Assembly (NCBI RefSeq): GCF_013373065.1
Contig: NZ_JABXIN010000015.1
Coordinates: 124,001 to 188,000, forward strand
Source: Algoriphagus sp.
GTDB lineage: Bacteria; Bacteroidota; Bacteroidia; Cytophagales; Cyclobacteriaceae
Direction: 5' to 3'
Length of the DNA: 64,000 bases
Shown here: piece after piece, positions 54,675 to 63,100 of the stretch
Numbering within the stretch: the first letter of the stretch is position 1
How the letters are laid out: each line of letters begins with the position of its first letter
Program-made: the position numbers and the translations under genes
Notes under the pieces: generated by a model
Database searches by the model: none
What the model was told of the DNA's origin: nothing
The model's input: only the letters and a program-made list of their open reading frames with translations

Positions 54675-55286
54675 ATGGAATTATTCAATTTAGGAATTCG
54701 GTCGATCTTTATCGACAACATGGTTTTCGCTTACTTCCTCGGCATGTGTTCTTTCTTGGCCGTTTCTAAAAAAGTAAGTACCGCCTTAGGTTTGGGAGCT
54801 GCTGTAATCTTTGTGTTGACAGTGACTGTGCCTGTTAACTGGCTTTTGAATGAGTTCGTATTGAAAGAGGGTGCGTTGACTTGGGTTAATGCTGAACTAG
54901 CAACCGTCGATTTGACTTTCTTGAGATTCATCATGTTCATCGCCATCATCGCCGCCATGGTGCAGTTGGTGGAAATGGTTGTAGAAAAATTTGCTCCTGC
55001 TCTTTACGGAGCTTTGGGTATTTTCTTGCCTTTGATTGCTGTAAACTGTGCCATCTTGGGTGGATCCCTTTTCATGGCTCAAAGAGATTATACTTTGGCA
55101 GAATCTGCTGTCTATGGTTTCGGTTCTGGTACAGGATTCTTCCTAGCCATTGTTGCTTTGGCAGCGATTCGAGAAAAGTTGAAATATTCTGCAGTTCCTA
55201 ATGGATTGAAAGGTTTGGGTATCACCATGCTTTTGACTGGTTTGATGGGGATTGCATTTATGTCCTTTATGGGAATTGACCTTTAA
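54675..55286 (+). CDS. nqrE: Na+-translocating NADH:quinone reductase subunit E
   Basis: 203 residues, six membrane helices. [19 protein letters not shown] and [17 protein letters not shown] carry the two cysteines matching those of NqrD. It is the last gene before a terminator; nqrF, which holds the NADH and FAD site, does not follow. Confidence 0.97.
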   Translation: MELFNLGIRSIFIDNMVFAYFLGMCSFLAVSKKVSTALGLGAAVIFVLTVTVPVNWLLNEFVLKEGALTWVNAELATVDLTFLRFIMFIAIIAAMVQLVEMVVEKFAPALYGALGIFLPLIAVNCAILGGSLFMAQRDYTLAESAVYGFGSGTGFFLAIVALAAIREKLKYSAVPNGLKGLGITMLLTGLMGIAFMSFMGIDL

Positions 55287-55305
55287 GGAATAGAATTCAT
55301 TTTAA

Positions 55306-55340
55306 AAGGCTCTGGAGAAATTCAGAGCCTTTTTTATTTT
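55306..55340 (+). terminator. nqr operon terminator
   Basis: AAGGCTCTG / CAGAGCCTT stem (55306-55331) with a T run, 20 bp after nqrE. Confidence 0.85.
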
Positions 55341-55403
55341 CCTCAGGTTTGGATTGCTACCTCTACAGATCGTATCTTACTATTTCAAACCTGATCTCAT
55401 ACT

Positions 55404-56024
55404 ATGAAAAAGCCTATTTCACTTTTAATCTTCCTTCTTATTACTCAGCTTTCTTTTGCGCAATCCGGAGAATGGATTGAGTTGTTTAATGGAGAAAATT
55501 TGGAAGGATGGAAGATATCCGAAAATCCAGATTCATTCCAGGTAGTAGATGGAGTAATTAAAGTTGATGGTCCGCGTGCCCACGCATTTTATGTGGGTCC
55601 TGTAGGAAATCATGATTTTAAGAATTTCGAGCTGATGGTGGAAGTAAAAACCATGCCCAAGGCCAATTCTGGGATATTTATTCATACAGAATACCAAGAA
55701 AACGGTTGGCCCAATGTAGGCTATGAAATTCAGGTCAATCAATCTCATTCTGACTGGAGAAAAACCGGGAGTGTGTATTCTTTCCAAGATGTGCGTGAAG
55801 TCTACGTGGAGGATGGGGAATGGTACACGGAGCATGTGATCGTCAAAAGTGACCAAATCACTGTGAAAATCAACGGAGAGACTATCAATGAGTATGATGA
55901 GTCGGAGGTACGAAGCGGTGATTTAGGGACCAAGAAGTTAAGCTCAGGAACTATCGCTTTACAGGCACATGATCCCGAATCTGTGATTTATTACCGCAGT
56001 GTGAAGATTAAGATTTTGGATTAA
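55404..56024 (+). CDS. Secreted DUF1080 (3-keto-disaccharide hydrolase-like) protein
   Basis: 206 residues with a signal peptide (KKPISLLIFLLITQLSFA). WIELFNGENLEGWK is the DUF1080 opening; MPKANSGIFIHTEYQ, GYEIQVNQSH and ALQAHDPESVIYYRSVKIK complete the concanavalin-like fold. Some members act on 3-keto sugars. A Gfo/Idh oxidoreductase, a type that can make keto sugars, is elsewhere in the window but not linked. Ends in a terminator. Confidence 0.88.
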   Translation: MKKPISLLIFLLITQLSFAQSGEWIELFNGENLEGWKISENPDSFQVVDGVIKVDGPRAHAFYVGPVGNHDFKNFELMVEVKTMPKANSGIFIHTEYQENGWPNVGYEIQVNQSHSDWRKTGSVYSFQDVREVYVEDGEWYTEHVIVKSDQITVKINGETINEYDESEVRSGDLGTKKLSSGTIALQAHDPESVIYYRSVKIKILD

Positions 56025-56044
56025 GTTATATTTTGAGTTTTGAG

Positions 56045-56074
56045 ATGCCTAGCAAATTGTTAGGCATTTTTTTT
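56045..56074 (+). terminator. Terminator after the DUF1080 gene
   Basis: ATGCCTA / TAGGCAT stem (56045-56067) followed by eight T. Confidence 0.8.
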
Positions 56075-56088
56075 GAAATACACTTCCT

Positions 56089-56643
56089 ATGGCATTTACC
56101 TATAGACGAATTCTATCCTATTTCTTTCGGGGTTTACTATTTCTGACTCCGCTTGCGGTCACGGGTTATGTGATTTATGCAATATTCATCTTTTTGGATG
56201 GACTAATTCCTGTACCAATCCCGGGGATAGGTATTGCTATGGTTTTGGCCCTGATTACCTTTATTGGGTATTTGGCTAGTTTGTTTTTTACCAAGCCTTT
56301 TTTTGATCTCTTTGAGAGAGCGGTTTTTAAGATTCCATTAGTGAACCTGCTTTATACCTCCATCAAAGATTTAATGGCTGCTTTTGTGGGAGAGAAGAAA
56401 AAATTTAGCTCTCCAGTAATCGTGCAGGTTTCTGATTCGCTCTCCCGATTGGGCTTTATTACCCAAGAGGATATGAGCAATATCGGAGAGCCTGAATTAG
56501 TAGCTGTTTATTTCCCTCACAGCTACAATGTGTCGGGAAATGTATTCCTCGTTCCCAAAGACAAGATCACACCTCTAAAAGGGGTCAAAAGCTCAGATGT
56601 AATGAAATTTATGGTGTCGGGTGGGGTGTCGAGTTTGAAGTAA
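56089..56643 (+). CDS. DUF502 family membrane protein
   Basis: 184 residues. Two N-terminal membrane helices (FFRGLLFLTPLAVTGYVIYA and a second around GIAMVLALITFIGYLASLFF), then a cytoplasmic part with LYTSIKDLMAAFVGEKKKF and FPHSYNVSGNVFLVPKD, the DUF502 signature region. Function unknown. Starts 15 bp after the terminator of the DUF1080 gene; convergent with the TolB-like gene. Confidence 0.88.
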   Translation: MAFTYRRILSYFFRGLLFLTPLAVTGYVIYAIFIFLDGLIPVPIPGIGIAMVLALITFIGYLASLFFTKPFFDLFERAVFKIPLVNLLYTSIKDLMAAFVGEKKKFSSPVIVQVSDSLSRLGFITQEDMSNIGEPELVAVYFPHSYNVSGNVFLVPKDKITPLKGVKSSDVMKFMVSGGVSSLK

Positions 56644-56647
56644 TGAA

Positions 56648-57550
56648 TCAACGATGATACCTCACATAAGCAATCCACTCACCATCTGGTGACCAGGAAT
56701 GCACATTGATAGTTCCTTGTCCTCCATAGAAAACAGGCGTCAGGTCACGAATTTCTTTAGACTCAACGTCTAATAGTCGGAGTTTGACGTCTTTTCCAAA
56801 TGGATGTGCGCCTTTTTGATCTTCCAAATAGGATATGATTACCGCGGTTTTTCCATCGGGTGAAGGATGCGGAAACCAATTATCAAAGTCATCAAAAGTT
56901 AATTGTTCTTGCTGCGACCCATCCGGCTTCATTCGGTAGGCATGCATCCGTCCTGTACGATGAGAATTAAAATAAATCCACTTTCCGTCATAGGAATATT
57001 CCGGTCCATCATCTAAACCGGGGGCATCCGTTAAACGGACTTCTGTACCTCCTTCAGTTGAAATTGCCCAGACATCCCAGTCTCCATTTCTTTCTGCACA
57101 GTAGACTAAGGTTTTTCCATCTGGACTGATTCCATGCCAGTAACTTGGGTACTTCTCGGTGATTAATTGGGGAGTTCCTCCTGCTAGCGGGATTGTATAG
57201 ATACGTGAACTTAGTCCTTCATCATTTCGACTGTAGACCAAGGTTTTCCCATCAAAACTCAGCCCATGGTCATTATTGACTCGATCTATTTGGTCAGGAA
57301 ATAGGAGTCCAAGATTTTTGCCATCTAAGCCTATTTTCTCCAGTTTCCCTCCAGAATTAATGAGGAGGTATTTTCCGTCTCTAGACCAGTTCGGAGCTTC
57401 AAAGTGTCTATTTTCAAGTAGGATGGTTTTTTCTTCCCCAGAATGGACATTCAGAATGACCAGTTCACTTTTTATATTTTCTGGCACCTGTGAAAATGTA
57501 AGAAGAGGGGCTAGCATAATCAATAGGGAAAGAAGCAATCGTAGATTCAT
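56648..57550 (-). CDS. Secreted TolB-like beta-propeller (PD40 repeats)
   Basis: 300 residues with a signal peptide (NLRLLLSLLIMLAPLLTFS). At least six PD40/WD40-like repeats with the WSRDGKYLLI, SFDGKTLVYSR, SPDGKTLVYCAE, SYDGKWIYFNS, SPDGKTAVIIS and SPDGEWIAYVR pattern. Resembles TolB propellers but is too short to include the TolB N-terminal domain. Periplasmic role unknown. Confidence 0.85.
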   Translation of the reverse strand: MNLRLLLSLLIMLAPLLTFSQVPENIKSELVILNVHSGEEKTILLENRHFEAPNWSRDGKYLLINSGGKLEKIGLDGKNLGLLFPDQIDRVNNDHGLSFDGKTLVYSRNDEGLSSRIYTIPLAGGTPQLITEKYPSYWHGISPDGKTLVYCAERNGDWDVWAISTEGGTEVRLTDAPGLDDGPEYSYDGKWIYFNSHRTGRMHAYRMKPDGSQQEQLTFDDFDNWFPHPSPDGKTAVIISYLEDQKGAHPFGKDVKLRLLDVESKEIRDLTPVFYGGQGTINVHSWSPDGEWIAYVRYHR

Positions 57551-57598
57551 TTTAGTTGGGATTGATGGTTTATTAAGTTACCAATCTTCTCCCATAAA

Positions 57599-58639
57599 TT
57601 ACAGTACTTCGACTTTAAAGTCCTGCTTTTCAATAAATCGTCCAATTTCCCAAACGATTTGATTTTCTGTCTTCATAGTATCTTCAAACCATTTTTGATT
57701 TTCTTCCCCTACGGCAATTAGCAATCCACCGCTTGTCTGAGGATCACAAAGTGGTACCAAATCCATTCCGGTAACACCCTTCGCTTTTGACTGGAAGGCA
57801 TTCCAGTTTCGATAAGTATTGTCAGGGAAAATGAATTGCTTGACGTATTCCTGAATTCCTTCAAGCAAGGGAAGCTTAGAGAAATCAATTTGTGCAGAAA
57901 TGCCAGAAGCTTCTGCCAGTTCGATTAGATGTCCCAAAAGCCCAAAACCAGTCACATCCGTCATGGCATGTACTTCTTCGTGATTCCCCAAAACCTGCCC
58001 GATTCGATTTAAACGACAGGCTGTATCGATCAAGGTTTGGTAATCTTTTTCTGAGATTTTCTGTCTTTTCAAAGCCGTGGCTAAAACGCCAATTCCCAGA
58101 GGTTTGGTCAAGTATATTAAATCTCCTGCTTTAGCTCCTTGGTTCGTTTTGATTTTTCGGGGATGAACCACCCCATTTACGGAGAGTCCAAAAATGGGAT
58201 CTTTTGCTGCAATGCTATGCCCTCCCGCTAATTCAATTCCCGCTGTTTTACAGATGCTTTTTGCACCTTCAAGAACTTTCGCTGCGAGTTCTGGAGCAAT
58301 TTTTTCAACAGGCCAACTTAAAATCGCATTCGCAAAGAGCGGCTTTCCGCCCATTGCATAGATATCCGAGATGGCATTAGCAGACGAAATCCGTCCAAAA
58401 TCATAGGGATCATCCACGATGGGTGTAAAAAAATCTACCGTATTCACCATGGCCAAATCCTCACTTACCTGATAAACGGCGGCATCATCTTTGGCCGAAT
58501 TCCCTACCAATAAATTTGGATCCGATTGCGTCCAAGATTGGCTTGAAGACAGAATTTGATCCAAAATGGCAGGGGCAATTTTACACCCACACCCAGATCC
58601 TTCACTCCATTCAGTTAATCGGATTGTTTGCTCGTTCAT
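57599..58639 (-). CDS. selD: Selenide, water dikinase
   Basis: 346 residues. The N-terminal RLTEWSEGSGCGCK holds active-site Cys17 and Lys20, so this is the cysteine (not selenocysteine) form. VNTVDFFTPIVDDPYDFGRI and TDVTGFGLLGHLIE are signature blocks. It makes selenophosphate from selenide and ATP. The start overlaps the mnmH end by 29 bp. No selA or selB is seen, pointing to use in tRNA selenouridine. Confidence 0.97.
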   Translation of the reverse strand: MNEQTIRLTEWSEGSGCGCKIAPAILDQILSSSQSWTQSDPNLLVGNSAKDDAAVYQVSEDLAMVNTVDFFTPIVDDPYDFGRISSANAISDIYAMGGKPLFANAILSWPVEKIAPELAAKVLEGAKSICKTAGIELAGGHSIAAKDPIFGLSVNGVVHPRKIKTNQGAKAGDLIYLTKPLGIGVLATALKRQKISEKDYQTLIDTACRLNRIGQVLGNHEEVHAMTDVTGFGLLGHLIELAEASGISAQIDFSKLPLLEGIQEYVKQFIFPDNTYRNWNAFQSKAKGVTGMDLVPLCDPQTSGGLLIAVGEENQKWFEDTMKTENQIVWEIGRFIEKQDFKVEVL

Positions 58640-59666
58640 AAAGTTGATCTTTCGATTGGATTAGCAAATCAATTTGGGCCGATAAGGATAAACCTGTCAA
58701 ATCAAGGTTCAAGGTATCCTCCTTCGGATGTTTTTCAAGTTCAAATTCGTATGCCTTGTCGTAGTAAGTCAAGAGGTTTTGAATCCAGCGAGGATGATCT
58801 CCTTCTTCTATGGCTTCAAGGGCTTCTTTGGTACGCAGCCCTCCCAATTTTTTGCTTAATTTTTTTACAGCCTGTTTCAATTCTTCTTTTGGAAGCTCAG
58901 CATATTCTGATTCAATATGCTTGATCCTTTCTTGATCAGATTTGCTGATATCCAAATGCGGACTTTTCTGCATTTGTGAAAAAAACAGATCAGGAAGGAT
59001 GATGCGACCGATCTTTCTACTTTCATTTTCAACCCAAATTGGGGGATCTGAATTCAGAAGAAGAAGTATTTCTGCCAGCTTATTTTCAAATTGTTCTACG
59101 GAAGGTTGTGGGGATTGTCCGATTCCTCCAAAGGCAGAGCCTTTATGATGTGCCAATTGTTCCAAGTCCACAACTTGCTCCCCGGCTTCTTTTAGGTGTT
59201 GGAGCAAGAGTGTTTTTGCAGTTCCTGTTTTTCCGCCGAGAACTATAAGATTTCGTTTTTTTCGAACTTCTTCATAGGTGAAATTCCGATAGGTTTTATA
59301 GCCTCCTTTAAGTCTAAAAACCTCAAAACCGACCATTCCCAAAAGCCAGGAAAGAATTTGACTTCGCATTCCTCCTCTCCAGCAATACAGGATGATTTTC
59401 CGATTGGTAAAGAGACGGATCGCTTCTTTCTGTATTAAATGAAACCGTGGCCCAACTAATTCAAAGCCTTTTATGGTGGCTTTCTCACTTCCTTCTTGCT
59501 TGTAGAGCGTCCCTATAGCTTTCCGTTCTTTATCATTTAAAATCGGGATATTGACCGCTTCGGGGATATGGCTATGAGAAAATTCTCCCTCACTTCGGGC
59601 ATCTACAATAGGAAGGGTTTTCCGTAGTTCTAAAAATTCAGAAAGTGAAATCAGCATTTCTTTCAT
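58611..59666 (-). CDS. mnmH: tRNA 2-selenouridine synthase
   Basis: Start taken at ATG 59666, giving 351 residues; the longer frame to 59714 would pass through the trxA terminator. N-terminal rhodanese domain: IVDARSEGEFSHSHIPEAVN and catalytic Cys95 in ILYCWRGGMRSQ. The C-terminal part has a P-loop GGKTGTAKT (144-152). It replaces sulfur with selenium in 2-thiouridine at the wobble base of certain tRNAs, using selenophosphate from SelD, encoded directly after it. Confidence 0.95.
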   Translation of the reverse strand: MKEMLISLSEFLELRKTLPIVDARSEGEFSHSHIPEAVNIPILNDKERKAIGTLYKQEGSEKATIKGFELVGPRFHLIQKEAIRLFTNRKIILYCWRGGMRSQILSWLLGMVGFEVFRLKGGYKTYRNFTYEEVRKKRNLIVLGGKTGTAKTLLLQHLKEAGEQVVDLEQLAHHKGSAFGGIGQSPQPSVEQFENKLAEILLLLNSDPPIWVENESRKIGRIILPDLFFSQMQKSPHLDISKSDQERIKHIESEYAELPKEELKQAVKKLSKKLGGLRTKEALEAIEEGDHPRWIQNLLTYYDKAYEFELEKHPKEDTLNLDLTGLSLSAQIDLLIQSKDQLYERANNPIN

Positions 59667-59677
59667 ACAGTCCGAAT

Positions 59678-59711
59678 ATAAAAAAATGCCACCGGATTTC
59701 CGGTGGCATTT
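59678..59711 (-). terminator. trxA terminator
   Basis: On the minus strand AAATGCCACCGGA-AA-TCCGGTGGCATTT (59711-59684) runs into a T run. A 13 bp stem, one of the strongest in the window. Confidence 0.85.
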
Positions 59712-59730
59712 CAATAAGGATAATTTTTGA

Positions 59731-60051
59731 TTAAAGCTGTGCTTCCAACTTTTGGGTCAAAATCGTTTTTGGTACAGCACCGATTTGCTTGTCTACAATT
59801 TGACCGTCTTTAAAGAACAATAAAGTAGGGATGGATCGAATTCCAAAGGCTTGAGCCACACTTGGGTTGGTGTCAACATCCACTTTTCCAATGATTGCCT
59901 TTCCCTCGTAATCACCCGCTAGTTCTTCAACAATCGGTCCGATCATTTTACAAGGTCCACACCATTCTGCCCAAAAATCGATCAATATTGGCTTATCAGA
60001 CTTGATAACCTCTTCAAAGTTGGCATCAGTTATTTCTACTGCTTTTCCCAT
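59731..60051 (-). CDS. trxA: Thioredoxin
   Basis: 106 residues, standard size. Active site WAEWCGPCKMIGP; VDVDTNPSVAQAFGIRSIPT contains the cis-proline. It reduces disulfides in the cytoplasm. It lies 121 bp after dnaE on the same strand and has its own promoter box and terminator. Confidence 0.98.
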   Translation of the reverse strand: MGKAVEITDANFEEVIKSDKPILIDFWAEWCGPCKMIGPIVEELAGDYEGKAIIGKVDVDTNPSVAQAFGIRSIPTLLFFKDGQIVDKQIGAVPKTILTQKLEAQL

Positions 60052-60083
60052 TTTATAATACGTTTAGTTTCGGTTCGAATCCT

Positions 60084-60116
60084 CAAATATATGAGAGAAA
60101 GTAGATTAGCCGGCAA
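60084..60116 (-). promoter_or_regulatory. Promoter of trxA
   Basis: Minus strand: TTG (60116-60114), 22 bases, TATATTTG (60091-60084, exact TAnnTTTG). About 32 bp before the trxA ATG. Confidence 0.5.
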
Positions 60117-60172
60117 TAAGTTCAAATTGCTTGGCAAATAATTTCTATGAGCGATAGTTTTTTTCTTTATAA

Positions 60173-63100
60173 CTAGCTGCTGATCACCTTGTAGGCTATC
60201 TCCGGAATCAACTTTAGCTCTCCAATTAGCTCTTCGCAAGGGTTGATTGAAAAGCGTTTGGAGAACAGTTCCAAGGTGATGTTTTCTTTCCGGTCTTTGA
60301 CGGTAAAATACAATTTGGCTTCCCCCTTATACTTTTCAGTTATTCCCTCCAATTTTTCCATCAGGTCATAATTGAGATCATCCAAATCGATATTTACCCG
60401 GAGGCCTTTGACCATTTTTCCACGTATTTCCGAAAGCAGCATGATGGAGCTTACTTTGAACTCCAATTCATTCTCGGCCCATTTCTTTTGACCGACTTTC
60501 CCTTTGATGAAAAGGAACCAACCTTTCATGAAGTACTCCTTATACTTGACATAGTCTTCTCCAAATAAGAAGAAAGTATAACCGCCTTGATAATCTTCTA
60601 AGCTCAGAGTACCAAAAGGTTTCCCATTTTTGGTTGTTCTATGTGCAAAATCAGTTACAATTCCAGCGAGCTGAATTTCATTTTTCGATCGAATGGTATT
60701 TAAATCATTCAAATCCGGTAAACCCGCATTGGTGAAACTCTCGATTTCAAGTTTGTATTGATCCAGCGGATGGCCGGAGATATATAGGCCAACCACTTCT
60801 TTTTCAATGTTGAGCTGCTGAAGCTGGGAAAATGGTTCCATTGGATTCACCGTAGGTAGTGGAATGTCCATGCCGCCTCCTGCTCCTCCAAATAAACTCA
60901 CCTGAGCGCTTTCTTCCTCTTGTTGGATCCGCTGGGCGTATTTGACCGCTTTTTCAATCAATGTGACATCGCCTTCCGGAGCTTCCAGGTACTGTCTTCG
61001 ATGATGCTCTGGGAAACAGTCAAAACTTCCTGCCATCGCCAAAGCTTCCATGGTCTTCTTGTTCAACGCTCTGGAATTGACCCGTTTTGCAAACTCGAAG
61101 ATGTTTTTGAAGGGACCATTCTTTTCCCGTTCGGAGATGATATCATCAACTGCTGCAGATCCTGCACCTTTGATAGCAGCCATTCCAAATCGAATTTCGC
61201 CTGCTTGGTTTACCGTAAATCCTCCTTTGGATTCATTTACATCCGGTCCCAAAACGGGGATTCCCATTCGTTTACATTCTTCCATGAAGAAGGTCACCTG
61301 GGTGATATCATTCATATTGTTACTGAGTACAGAGGCCATGTATTCAGCAGGATAATGAGCTTTCAGATATGCCGTCTGATACGCCACCCATGCGTAACAA
61401 GTTGAATGAGATTTGTTAAAGGCATAAGAGGCGAAGGCTTCCCAGTCGGTCCAGATTTTTTCTAGTTTTTTGGCATCATGACCTTTGGCTGCTGCTTGAT
61501 CGATGAATTTGGGTTTCATCTTATCCAGAACGTCCTTTTGCTTTTTACCCATGGCTTTTCGAAGCACGTCTGCCTCACCTTTGGTAAAGCCCGCCAATTT
61601 TTGGGAAAGTAGCATCACCTGCTCCTGGTAAACGGTAATCCCATAGGTCTCCTCGAGGTATTCCTTCATATCATCGAGGTCATAAGTGATTTCCTTTTTA
61701 CCATGCTTCCGCTCAATAAACTCCGGAATGTAAGCCAAAGGCCCTGGACGGTAGAGGGCATTCATGGCAATCAAATCGGCGAAAGCAGTAGGTTTCAAAT
61801 CCCGCATGTATTTCTGCATTCCGGGGCTTTCGTATTGGAAAATACCGACCGTTTCACCGCGCTGGAAAAGCTCATAAGTCTTCTCATCATCTATCGGGAA
61901 ATTATCCGGATCTAACTCGATTCCATGCCTCTCCTTGACGATTTTACAGGCATCCTTGATAAGCGTGAGGGTTTTCAAACCCAAAAAGTCCATTTTTAGT
62001 AGCCCTGCCGATTCTACCACGGAGTTGTCAAACTGGGTACAAACCATGTCCGAATCTTTGGCAAGTGCCACTGGGACAAAATTGGTAATGTCGTCCGGCG
62101 TGATGATCACTCCACAGGCGTGAATTCCGGTGTTCCGAACAGACCCTTCCAAAACCGTAGCCTGATTGACGGTTTTGGCTGATTCGTCCTGACCTTGTGC
62201 AATTCGTAATAATTCCTCTGCTTTTTGAATCAATTCACTCTGGCCTTTCAGTTTGTCGGCGAGGGCACTTTTATTTTTTGCTAATTCAAAAAGCGTTTTG
62301 AGTTTGAGGTCAGGGACTAAGTTGGCTAATCTTCCTGCCTCCGGCAAAGGTAAATTCAAAACCCTTGCAGTGTCCCGAATGGCGGATTTTGCTGCCATGG
62401 TACCGTATGTAATGATTTGGGCTACCTGATTGGAACCGTATTTTTTGATCACATAGTCGATGACTTTTCCTCTGCCTTCATCATCAAAGTCAATATCAAT
62501 ATCGGGAAGTGAAACCCGGTCTGGATTCAAAAATCTCTCAAAAAGGAGATCGTACTCGATAGGGTCTACATTGGTGATTCCAATACAATAAGCAACGGCG
62601 GAACCTGCTGCAGATCCCCGTCCTGGACCTACCGATACCCCCATGTCTCGAGCAGCTCGGGTAAAGTCCTGAACAATCAAAAAGTATCCTGGATAGCCTG
62701 TTCGCTCGATCGTTTCCAATTCGAAATCCAATCGCTCCTGAATCTCTAGCGTGATTTCGCTGTACCGTTTTTTAGCCCCTTCATAGGTTAGATGTCGGAG
62801 ATAGGCATTTTCACCACGCTTACCCCCATCTATGTCATCTTGGGGATCTTTGAATTCTTCAGGAATGTCAAATTTTGGAAGCAATACCTCTCTAGCAAGC
62901 TTATAGGCTTCACACTTATCGACAATTTCTTGAGTACATTCAATAGCCTCCGGTAAATCCGCAAAGAGCTTTTTCATTTCCTCGGGAGATTTCAGATAAA
63001 ATTCGTCATTGGGAAAACCATAACGAAACTCTCTCCCTCGTTTACCTACGTATTTTTTCGGTTTCTCTACCAATTCGCCATCTTTCACACAAAGCAAAAT

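Noticed and set aside
60036-60239. A 67-codon minus-strand ORF between dnaE and trxA
   Set aside because: It overlaps the dnaE end and the trxA promoter and start, with no similarity that I recognise.
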